From NCBI GenBank assembly GCA_040766135.1, contig JAXGRA010000016.1, positions 1 through 52,521 on the forward strand: DNA of 52,521 bases, written 5' to 3'. Shown here piece after piece: positions 32,302 through 40,242 of the stretch. The notes below the pieces were generated by a model. The model searched no databases. It was not told the DNA's origin and was given only the letters and a program-made list of their open reading frames with translations. Position numbers and translations under genes: made by a program. Position 1 is the stretch's first letter. The number at the start of each line of letters is the position of its first letter. The stretch comes from JAGVSV01 sp040766135 (GTDB lineage Bacteria; Bacillota; Clostridia; Christensenellales; Aristaeellaceae).

Positions 32302-34524
32302 GTGGCAAAACAACGCAAAATCAAAGGGCTTTGCCTGGTTCTGATTCTGCTGATGCTATGCGCGCAAACAGCGCAGGCCGCCTGGTATGCTACCATCAGA
32401 CCGGGTGCCGTAGGGCCACAAGTGGTGTCTGTTCAGCAGGCGCTTAATAGTCTAGGGTATAAGCTGGTCGCGGATGGAAAATACGGCCTGCAAACTACCC
32501 AGGCAGTGCGAGCCTTTCAGTCGGCGCAGCGTCTCACTGCTGACGGTCTGGCCGGAAACCAGACCCTGACGGCGCTGTACGCACTTGCACCAGATTTTGC
32601 GCCCAAAGCGCCATCACCGACCGTATCGGCATCTTCACAGCGGCCTGCGGCTACCCAGCGCTATGAGATGGGCAGCTACGGCGAGGGCGTTGCGCAGTTG
32701 CAGGTGCGCCTGAACGCGCTGGGATATGACTGTCAGCGCACCGATGGTGTGTTTGATGATGTTACACGCCAGGCGGTGCTGCTTTTCCAACAAACCAACC
32801 GGCTAAGTGCCGATGGCATTGCAGGCAGCCAAACGCTTGCGCGCCTGTATGCCAACGATGCGCGGCGTTTTGCTGATGCGAAGGCTACGCAGCCACCGCA
32901 GCCCACTCAACAGCCTACTGCCGCCCCGCAAGCACCGGTGATTCCTGCCGCGCGCTTAGAAATGGGCAGCAGCGGCCAACAAGTCAGGCAACTGCAAAGC
33001 CGCTTGAAGGAGCTGGGCTATCTGAACGGCAGCGTAGACGGAAAGTTTGGCCGTGTGACCAGAGCCGCAGTCTCTGCTTTCCAACGGAAAAACAATTTGT
33101 ACACGGATGGCATCGCAGGCAGCCAGACGCTGGCGCGCGTGTACGCGGCGGATTGTGTGCCTGCAAAGGCAACAAAAGCACCTGCCTCGCCAACACCTAC
33201 CGCATCGCCTGCAACGGATGCGCCTACTGCCCAACAGGCACAGACGCGGTGGGCACAGGTGTATACCAGCAATGGCGGGACTCTTAATTTCCGCAGCAAA
33301 CCGGCTACACGCAGCAACAATGTCATTGCCAGCCTGTCCGTGGGCACGCGTGTAGAAGTGCTTTCGGTGTCCGGTACATGGAGCAATATCCGGCATAATG
33401 GTCGCGAGGGCTATGTGATGTCGCGCTACCTGCGCGCTGCGGCGGATGCCCCTGCGCCCACATCGGAAGCCACCCCCGCGCCAACGTCAGCGCCTGAAAC
33501 AGCTCCGCCCACAGCAGAACCTACTGCAGAGCCCACGGCTGAGCCAACGGTGAAGCCTACCGAGGCTCCCGAATATCCGCGGACATTGCGCAGCGGCGAC
33601 AAGGGCGATGACGTGGCCAAAATGCAGCGGGCTCTCAAAAACTTGGGCTATGAAGTTGCCGTTACCGGCACCTACGATGCGGCCACGCTGGCGGCTGTGC
33701 AGCGTTTCCAAACCATGAACGCACTCAAAAGTGACGGCGTGTTTGGCAGCCAAAGCGCACAGGTGCTTTTGTCGGGTTCCGCTCGACGGGCCGATGACGC
33801 GCCGCTTACGTTTAAAACATTGCGCATTGACAACCGCGACACTCAGGACAACGCCATCGCTGCCATGCAGGAAAAGCTAAAGGAGCTGGGCTACCGCGTC
33901 TCGGTCAATGGCACCTATGATGTGCTAACGCACGAGGCTGTGGTGGCTTTCCAGCGGCGCAACAATTTGGTTGTCAGCGGCATTGCAGATCCCGTGATGC
34001 AGGCAAAGCTGTTTTCGCCGGGTGCCAAGGATCCATCGGTGCCCGTGGATGATCCTGCGCCTGACGCGGGCAAGGGCCAAGGCCCGGCCGCGACCAGCGT
34101 GCGCCTGCTGCATTGGTTTAAAGAAATCAAGCCCTCGGTGTCCGGTCGACAGACTGTTACCGTGCATGACCCGCGCAGCGGCATATCCTTCCGCATCCGG
34201 TTTTATGCGCTGGGCAACCATGCCGACAGCGAACCGGCCAGCCTGACCGATACGCTACTGATGAACCGCGCCTTTGGCCTGCCCAGCTGGGACATCCGTA
34301 CGGTGTATGTGCAGTTGCCCAGCGGCGTGTGGACGCTGGCCAGCATGCACAACCGTCCGCATCTGTCAGGCTCCATCAATGACAATGGCTTTGGCGGCCA
34401 CCTATGCGTTCATTTCCTGCGCGACATGGAGGAAGCGCAGCGCAACGATCCCAACTACGGCGTGGCCAACCAGCGCGCCATCCGTAGCGCGTGGAAGTCT
34501 CTGACCGGTGAGGAAGTGAAATAG
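32302..34524 (+). CDS. Secreted cell-wall protein with five peptidoglycan-binding repeats and an SH3 domain
   Basis: 740 residues from GTG 32302, with AAAGGGAGGG upstream. A signal peptide spans 1-26 (ends near AQAAW). PG_binding_1 repeats lie at about 32-95, 115-180, 213-278, 430-490 and 505-570; each ends in a variant of ADGIAGSQTL. An SH3 domain (TLNFRSKPATRSNN, GYVMSRYL) lies at about 320-378. A Pro/Thr/Glu linker with repeated AEPT units separates repeats 3 and 4. The C-terminal 140 residues form a further conserved region with HADSEPAS, ASMHNRPHLSG and GGHLCVHF. The Cys/His pattern suggests an enzyme, possibly a wall hydrolase or transpeptidase-like domain, but I cannot name it. Confidence 0.9.
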   Translation: MAKQRKIKGLCLVLILLMLCAQTAQAAWYATIRPGAVGPQVVSVQQALNSLGYKLVADGKYGLQTTQAVRAFQSAQRLTADGLAGNQTLTALYALAPDFAPKAPSPTVSASSQRPAATQRYEMGSYGEGVAQLQVRLNALGYDCQRTDGVFDDVTRQAVLLFQQTNRLSADGIAGSQTLARLYANDARRFADAKATQPPQPTQQPTAAPQAPVIPAARLEMGSSGQQVRQLQSRLKELGYLNGSVDGKFGRVTRAAVSAFQRKNNLYTDGIAGSQTLARVYAADCVPAKATKAPASPTPTASPATDAPTAQQAQTRWAQVYTSNGGTLNFRSKPATRSNNVIASLSVGTRVEVLSVSGTWSNIRHNGREGYVMSRYLRAAADAPAPTSEATPAPTSAPETAPPTAEPTAEPTAEPTVKPTEAPEYPRTLRSGDKGDDVAKMQRALKNLGYEVAVTGTYDAATLAAVQRFQTMNALKSDGVFGSQSAQVLLSGSARRADDAPLTFKTLRIDNRDTQDNAIAAMQEKLKELGYRVSVNGTYDVLTHEAVVAFQRRNNLVVSGIADPVMQAKLFSPGAKDPSVPVDDPAPDAGKGQGPAATSVRLLHWFKEIKPSVSGRQTVTVHDPRSGISFRIRFYALGNHADSEPASLTDTLLMNRAFGLPSWDIRTVYVQLPSGVWTLASMHNRPHLSGSINDNGFGGHLCVHFLRDMEEAQRNDPNYGVANQRAIRSAWKSLTGEEVK

Positions 34525-34532
34525 TTTTCTAT

Positions 34533-36704
34533 TCAGCGTGTAATAAATATGCTGAAACCAACCACCAGCGCCATGGCAAACAGGGTAAGTACAAAGGAGA
34601 TCTGACGAAAACGGCTTTCGATGCAACGATAGGCGTTTACGATAAATTGTATTACGGACCGCCTGCTTGTTTGCATACGCATGTAAGTATCAGATAACCA
34701 ATCAAAAATGGCTCTTATGCCCCGATACAGCGCGTGCGCAACACGGCGCGATGGGGGAATGATGCTTCGGCTGCGGTCAAATATCAATGCGATGACCTCG
34801 GCCGGGGCATCTACGACGTTATGGAGCACGTTACATGCAGCTCCTGTAGCCTTGGAAAGCACGCGCCACATACGCCCGTTCATCTGTAAATTTAGTGTGC
34901 TGGCTACAAACCCGCCCAGACGCATCAGTGCAGGCAGCAAGAATTTGTCCAGCAGGAGGTCAAGCGGCGTACAGATAAAAAAGCCCAATGTAGTCAGCAT
35001 CTTCAGCGCCGGACGGTACAAGCGTTCTTCCATATCCAGCCATGCAGGCCATGGATTGATGTATTGATAGGTACCATCGGCCTGCCTGCGCCGCAACAGG
35101 GGACGCACCACCGCAAAATACAGCGCGATACCAATGGCCCATGATTTGGCGCTGCCCATCAGGTTGACGGGTGCCAAATAGATAACCGCATGCTCCGGCC
35201 GGTGCGCGTCAAGGAACGGTAAACTCCAGTTAGCCAGTGTGGTTAAAACACCTTCCGGATACAGCCCCAGCAAAAACAGCACCAGCGCCGAACCGCCCAG
35301 CGCCACGCGGGACAGCGGCGTCATGGCGTTGCCGTGCTGCGCATAGGTTTTTTGTTGCGTGGGATGCTTTTCGACAAACAGCACCACAAACAGCTTCAGC
35401 ATATAGCAAAAGGTGATGCCGCCGGACACAATAAATACCCATTCTGCCATTTGGTAGTATATGGTACCTTGTTCCAAATGCTCTAAGTGCACGATGTATT
35501 CTACAATGCTTTCATGAAGCAGCGTTTTGGATGCATAGCCCGAAAAGAACGGCAGCCCGCTGATGGATGCTGCGCCCACTAGGAAACTAACCATCAGCAA
35601 CGGACGGCCGCGTCCATAGCCCTGGATGTCATTCAGGTTGAGCTTATGCAGGTTCATGTACACCACACCGGCGGCCATAAACAGCACCAACTTGATCAGG
35701 CTGTGGTTTAGCATATGCAGCACTGTGCCCTGCGCAGCCAGCGCATCGTGAGTTCCCAGCAGGCTTTGCATGCCCACGCCCACCAAGATGAATCCAATCT
35801 GACTCATGGAGGAGCAGGCCAGCGTGCGCTTTAAATCGACCGACAGCAGCGCCAGCACCGCCCCTAACAGCATATTGATCAATCCCAGCGTCAGCAGCAA
35901 ATTGCCCCAGCCTGTATCGCTGCGGAACAGGCGCGTCGAAATCACCAATATGCCAAATACGCCCACCTTGGTGAGCACGCCGGAAAGCAACGCGCTGGCA
36001 GGTGCCGGGGCAACCGGATGCGCCTTGGGCAGCCATACGTGTAAGGGGAACATGCCGGCCTTGGCACCAAAACCAGCCAATATCAGCCCGCCAGATAGAT
36101 ACAGCTGATGCGGTTCCATCTGTGCGGCCAGTTCGGTCATCAGGCTGTATCGCAACGTGCCGAACTGCCCATGCAGCATCATCAGCCCCATCAGCATAGC
36201 CATGCCGCCCAGCAAAGAAATGGCCAGATATGCTTGCCCCGCGCGCATGGCACCTGGCGTTTCCTCATGAATGACCCAGCAATAGCTGGTAAACGAAAGA
36301 ATCTCAAAAAATAAAAACGCTGTGATCAGGTCATCTGACAGGAATACACCTATTGTTGCGCCCTGGGTGAGCAGTGTAAAGAACAAATACCGGGGCTGCT
36401 TGTGCCCGTGTGCCATATATTGCGGCAGCATCAGCCCCGTCATCAGCCACATGAAGCTGGCTACCCCTGCATACATCGTGCGAAAACCGTCCGAACGCGC
36501 ATGCAGCCCCAAGCCCAGAACATAGGGGTCATCCATGCACAGTTCGGTAGGTGCCAACGCAATCAGAATGCATAAGAGCACCTGCACGGCGCCAACGGCA
36601 ATGGTCAGCCCATAGGCACGTGCCAGATGCCGCTTGCCCAGTGAATAGGCCGGCACAGCCGACAGCATAGGCAAAAAGACCACCAGCAACAGCAGCTTGT
36701 CCAT
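34533..36704 (-). CDS. Antiporter-like proton-channel subunit (NuoL/MrpA-type)
   Basis: 723 residues, about 14 membrane helices plus a long C-terminal extension with further helices. The functional residues of this family are present: the TM5 Glu in FFEILSFTSY and the TM7 Lys in LTKVGVFGIL. The KAHPVAPAPASALLSG signature is intact. Relatives conduct protons or sodium ions in complex I, membrane-bound hydrogenases and Mrp antiporters. Here only a second subunit of the same family adjoins it (27 nt upstream). No NADH-, ferredoxin- or hydrogen-oxidising subunits are visible in the window. Confidence 0.9.
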   Translation of the reverse strand: MDKLLLLVVFLPMLSAVPAYSLGKRHLARAYGLTIAVGAVQVLLCILIALAPTELCMDDPYVLGLGLHARSDGFRTMYAGVASFMWLMTGLMLPQYMAHGHKQPRYLFFTLLTQGATIGVFLSDDLITAFLFFEILSFTSYCWVIHEETPGAMRAGQAYLAISLLGGMAMLMGLMMLHGQFGTLRYSLMTELAAQMEPHQLYLSGGLILAGFGAKAGMFPLHVWLPKAHPVAPAPASALLSGVLTKVGVFGILVISTRLFRSDTGWGNLLLTLGLINMLLGAVLALLSVDLKRTLACSSMSQIGFILVGVGMQSLLGTHDALAAQGTVLHMLNHSLIKLVLFMAAGVVYMNLHKLNLNDIQGYGRGRPLLMVSFLVGAASISGLPFFSGYASKTLLHESIVEYIVHLEHLEQGTIYYQMAEWVFIVSGGITFCYMLKLFVVLFVEKHPTQQKTYAQHGNAMTPLSRVALGGSALVLFLLGLYPEGVLTTLANWSLPFLDAHRPEHAVIYLAPVNLMGSAKSWAIGIALYFAVVRPLLRRRQADGTYQYINPWPAWLDMEERLYRPALKMLTTLGFFICTPLDLLLDKFLLPALMRLGGFVASTLNLQMNGRMWRVLSKATGAACNVLHNVVDAPAEVIALIFDRSRSIIPPSRRVAHALYRGIRAIFDWLSDTYMRMQTSRRSVIQFIVNAYRCIESRFRQISFVLTLFAMALVVGFSIFITR

Positions 36705-36731
36705 TTTATTTAGAAACCCTGACGCATGCCC

Positions 36732-38219
36732 TTAGAACAGCGCCTTGGCCAGGTCGGTAAAGGCGTTGATCATAAAGCCCGGGTAGATGCCCAGCACTGC
36801 AATGGCCGTTGTCAGGATGAGGACGGGCACCGTCATCATGCGTGTAGGTTCGGCAGAGGGCAACACGGGTACGGCTTCGCCGTCGGAAAAACCGCCAAAA
36901 AACGCGCGCACGGCAGGCGGCAGCAAATAGCCCGCAGTCAGCAGCGCCGATATCAGCAATATGGTGGGCACCAGCCAGGTAAACACCGGCACCAACATGG
37001 GGCTGACGATAGCCCCCTCGGCGATGTACCACTTGGAAATAAAACCGCCCAGCGGGGGAATACCGACTAATGAAATAGCGCAGATGGTAAAGCACCACAT
37101 GATGATGGGCATGCGCCGTCCCAAGCCGGTCATATCATCCACGTTGGTAATGCCGGTTTGGATGATGATGGCGCCCGCGCACAGGAACAGCGCATCCTTG
37201 GTCAGCGCATGGAATACCATTTGCAGCAGCGTGCCGTCAAAGGCCGTATGATCTAGCAAGAAAAGACCGCACAGCACATAGCTGACCTGCGATACGCTGG
37301 AGTAGGCCAGGCGCTTTTTAAGCATCTTTTCGCGCAGGGCTAACATGGACCCCATGAACACCGTGATGGTCGCGCAGCACAGCAGCGCCGTCTGTACCCA
37401 GGTGCCGCGCAGGAAGTCCGCGCCCACCACATAAAAGATCATCCGAAAAATGGCCAGCACACCGGCCTTGGTAATAACGCCGGACAGCACCGCCGAAGCC
37501 GGGGCCGGAGCCACCGGGTGCGCGGTGGGCAGCCAGCCATGCATGGGGAACATACCGGCCTTGGTACCAAAGCCAATCAGCGTGACAAAGACGAAGCCTA
37601 ACATCGCTTCGTGCGATATGCTCAGCGAGGGCAGCAAGCTGCCACCCTCCACAAAGTAGGTGCTGCCTAAGTTGGGCGTCAGGATAAAGATGCCCAGCAG
37701 CCCCATGGTGGCGCCTGCTACCGAGTAGATAAGGTATTTAATGCCGGCGGCCACGGCCTCTTTGGTGCGCGTGTGCAGCACCAAAGGCATGGAGATGAAC
37801 GTCATGGCTTCAAAGAACAGATACATCGTGACCATCGTGCCCGACAGCGTCAGCCCCATCAGCGCGCCCAGCGTCAGCAGGTAGAAAGCATAGTAGCTGC
37901 GCTCGTTTTGTTCGTGCTGCATGTAGCTGAAGGAAAAAAATCCTGATATCGTCCACATTAGCGACATCACAAGCGAAAACACGCGGCTGGTGCCGTCCGA
38001 CCTGAGCGCGATGGGCAACTGCTCCGTCATTTTAAACAATATGACCGAGCGCGTTTGATCCAGTGCAATGATGCTTACCAGCACACATTCCAATATCAGC
38101 ACCACGCCCACAAACGCACAGCGGTTTTCACGCCGGTCATTGAGCCACGGCGCGCGCATCAAAAAAAGCCCCGACAGCACGGGCAGCAGGATGGCCGCTA
38201 CTAGCAGGATACCTTCCAT
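36732..38219 (-). CDS. Antiporter-like proton-channel subunit (NuoN/MrpD-type)
   Basis: 495 residues, about 14 membrane helices. FFEAMTFISM holds the TM5 Glu, ITKAGVLAIF the TM7 Lys, and AHPVAPAPASAVLSG matches the downstream paralogue at both protein and DNA level. GGGGGA-rich sequence before the ATG (AGGGGGA, 9 nt) is the ribosome site. It is the first gene of the pair and is divergent from the ATP synthase operon. Confidence 0.9.
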   Translation of the reverse strand: MEGILLVAAILLPVLSGLFLMRAPWLNDRRENRCAFVGVVLILECVLVSIIALDQTRSVILFKMTEQLPIALRSDGTSRVFSLVMSLMWTISGFFSFSYMQHEQNERSYYAFYLLTLGALMGLTLSGTMVTMYLFFEAMTFISMPLVLHTRTKEAVAAGIKYLIYSVAGATMGLLGIFILTPNLGSTYFVEGGSLLPSLSISHEAMLGFVFVTLIGFGTKAGMFPMHGWLPTAHPVAPAPASAVLSGVITKAGVLAIFRMIFYVVGADFLRGTWVQTALLCCATITVFMGSMLALREKMLKKRLAYSSVSQVSYVLCGLFLLDHTAFDGTLLQMVFHALTKDALFLCAGAIIIQTGITNVDDMTGLGRRMPIIMWCFTICAISLVGIPPLGGFISKWYIAEGAIVSPMLVPVFTWLVPTILLISALLTAGYLLPPAVRAFFGGFSDGEAVPVLPSAEPTRMMTVPVLILTTAIAVLGIYPGFMINAFTDLAKALF

Positions 38220-38542
38220 AAAAACTCATCCCCCTTGGCAATGTGATACATTGAATTGTTGTCCAATGAATGAAACAATTATAGCCTTGCAGTGGCAACC
38301 TCGTCAAACAGACGATCTGCATGCAAACAAGGCTGTGCTTCTTATGTTTATCTATAGGTATACCTTCGGGACATGTCATGTCTGTCGATTTCGCCACCAT
38401 TATAAGGACTACCCAAAAGGCAAATAATGTGCCATAATTATACATGCCGATGACAATGAACGCCTAACGCTGTTGCCAGCGGCCGTTTCGTTGCGGGCGG
38501 TGTGCTTTTTCATCACATATAACAACAAAGGGGGCCAATTTT
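38220..38542. other. Intergenic region between antiporter pair and ATP synthase operon
   Basis: 323 bp without a convincing gene. It carries the leftward promoter at 38278-38307. For the rightward ATP synthase transcript I see only a weak candidate, CATAAT at 38433-38438 without a good -35. A palindrome GACATGTC occurs at about 38370-38377. No riboswitch or small RNA is recognised. Confidence 0.6.
38278..38307 (-). promoter_or_regulatory. Promoter of the antiporter-like pair
   Basis: Minus strand: TTGACG (38307-38302), an 18-nt spacer and TATAAT (38283-38278). The predicted leader is about 50 nt. Confidence 0.75.
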
Positions 38543-38857
38543 TTGCTGGTGACGATCATGGTTGCGTTGATCGCAGTAGTGATTAGTTTCCTGTTGTTCA
38601 GGCCGGTGGCTGCAGCGTTTGCAGCTGGGGAGCTCAACAACAGGGTGGCATTGCTGTTCTTTTTGCATGCCATCGGGGGCGCAGGTATTCTGTTAGGCAC
38701 CTTTTTGTTGGTCAAAGCCAGGCAGGAGCCTATCTTCCTGCCGTTGCTGGCCGCCGCGGTGGGCTGGACAGCCCCGTCCATTGCCCTGGCATTTATAACC
38801 CGCCGTAAACTGAAACGCAACAAGACCGCAAAGAAGGAGGAGACAGGCGATGCATGA
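38543..38857 (+). CDS. atpI: ATP synthase protein I-like membrane protein
   Basis: 104 residues starting at TTG 38543 after AAGGGGG. There are three hydrophobic segments (about 2-24, 38-58, 65-85) and a basic, charged C-terminus. Sequence conservation of AtpI is low, so the call rests mainly on size, topology and position as the first gene before atpB. AtpI assists c-ring assembly. It overlaps atpB by 8 nt. Confidence 0.7.
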   Translation: MLVTIMVALIAVVISFLLFRPVAAAFAAGELNNRVALLFFLHAIGGAGILLGTFLLVKARQEPIFLPLLAAAVGWTAPSIALAFITRRKLKRNKTAKKEETGDA

Positions 38858-39533
38858 AAGTCATGCGCTGTTTTATATAGGCCCTCTGGGGGTGACAGGT
38901 GAAATAACCACCATGTGGGTCATTATGGCGCTGCTGGTGGTGTTCAGCTTTATTGCTACGCGCAATTTGAAGGAGCGTCCCGGAAAGCTGCAAAATGTAG
39001 CAGAAACCATCGTCGAGAAACTGGTCAACTACTACACCTCTATATTGGGCAGAAAGCATGCGCTGCGCTATTTCCCGCTGTTGGGCACGCTGTTTATCTT
39101 TATTATTGTATGCAACTTTTCCGGCCTGTTCCCCGGTGCCGGGGTCTTGCGGGGCTTTATGCCGCCCACATCTTCGCTGTCGGTGACGGCGGGCTTTTCC
39201 CTGGTGGTGTTCATTGGGCTGCAGATGGCTGCTTTCCGGGAACTGGGCGTTAAAGGCTTTTTTACCCGTTTTTTGAAACCCGTATTCTTTATGCTTCCCT
39301 TCTTGCTGATTGACGAGTTTGTACGCCCCATGTCGCTGGCGTTGCGTTTGTACGGCAACATATATGGCGAGGAAACTGTCACCGCGCAACTTTACGGCAT
39401 TTTGCCTGTGGGTGCGCCGCTGCTGATGATGGTGCTTAGCCTGCTGTTCTGCACCATTCAGGCTGTGGTGTTTACCATGCTGACCAGCATCTACCTAGAA
39501 GAAGTAACCGCACACGATATCGAAGTACGCTGA
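38850..39533 (+). CDS. atpB: F0 ATP synthase subunit a
   Basis: 227 residues with about five to six membrane helices. The essential arginine lies in SLALRLYGNIYGEE. FVRPMSLALR and the preceding PTSSLSVT block are typical of bacterial subunit a. It forms the half-channels for ions next to the c-ring. Confidence 0.96.
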   Translation: MHESHALFYIGPLGVTGEITTMWVIMALLVVFSFIATRNLKERPGKLQNVAETIVEKLVNYYTSILGRKHALRYFPLLGTLFIFIIVCNFSGLFPGAGVLRGFMPPTSSLSVTAGFSLVVFIGLQMAAFRELGVKGFFTRFLKPVFFMLPFLLIDEFVRPMSLALRLYGNIYGEETVTAQLYGILPVGAPLLMMVLSLLFCTIQAVVFTMLTSIYLEEVTAHDIEVR

Positions 39534-39565
39534 AAAGCGACTTAACATTAAAGGAGGATTTCCAC

Positions 39566-39799
39566 ATGGATACCAATGCTATTTATGCCCTGGCCGCTGC
39601 GCTGACTATCACGCTGAGCACCATCGCCCCCGCCATTGCGCAGGGAGTGACCGCGCGCTCCGCCATGGAAGCCATTGCCCGCCAACCCGAAGCTGCAGGC
39701 GACGTCCGCTCCACGCTGATTATTGCGCTGGCCCTGATGGAAGCGCTGACCATTTACGGTCTGCTGATTGCCTTCATGCTGTTGGGCAAGATCGCCTGA
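39566..39799 (+). CDS. atpE: F0 ATP synthase subunit c
   Basis: 77 residues, two membrane helices joined by the polar loop ARQPEA. The ion carboxylate is the Glu of LMEALTIYG in helix 2. Helix 1 keeps a Gln (AIAQG) found in sodium-binding c-rings, but the residue after the Glu is Ala rather than Ser. The EALTIYG pattern is that of chloroplast-type proton rings, so proton coupling is more likely. AAGGAGG stands 8-9 nt upstream. Confidence 0.96.
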   Translation: MDTNAIYALAAALTITLSTIAPAIAQGVTARSAMEAIARQPEAAGDVRSTLIIALALMEALTIYGLLIAFMLLGKIA

Positions 39800-39806
39800 T
39801 TACGCC

Positions 39807-40241
39807 ATGCAAATTGATCTGTCCACGGTGGTTTTGACCATCATCAACTTTGGCATCCTCATGGTGGTGCTCAATGTGCTGCTGTTTAAGCCTATCCTTA
39901 AACACATGGCTGAGCGTCAGGCGCGCGTGGACGCAGGCCTGCAGGCCCGTGCGCAGTCGGCTCAACAGTTGGAGCAGGCCCAAAAGGCACTGGAAGAGGA
40001 TGAAAAACTATTGCGCACCCGCCTTCATGATGAGGCTGAAGCCCGTTTGCAAGAGGCGGCGGATGCCGCGCGCCTGCATAAGGAAACGGTTGAAATGGAT
40101 CTGCGCCGTAGGCGGGACGAGGCGTTGGTCGAGATGAACGACGAGCAACAGCGTATGAAGCAGGAGTTGAGCCGTGAACTGCCCAAGGTAATCGATAAAT
40201 TGGGTGACCGAATAGGCGCAACACCCAAAGTGGGGGCTTGA
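39807..40241 (+). CDS. atpF: F0 ATP synthase subunit b
   Basis: 144 residues from ATG 39807; an upstream in-frame ATG lies inside atpE. One N-terminal membrane helix (about 5-26), then LFKPILKHMAERQARVD, the classical b-subunit junction, and a long coiled coil. It provides one strand of the peripheral stalk. The other is presumably the N-terminal part of the next protein. Confidence 0.93.
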   Translation: MQIDLSTVVLTIINFGILMVVLNVLLFKPILKHMAERQARVDAGLQARAQSAQQLEQAQKALEEDEKLLRTRLHDEAEARLQEAADAARLHKETVEMDLRRRRDEALVEMNDEQQRMKQELSRELPKVIDKLGDRIGATPKVGA

Positions 40242-40242
40242 C

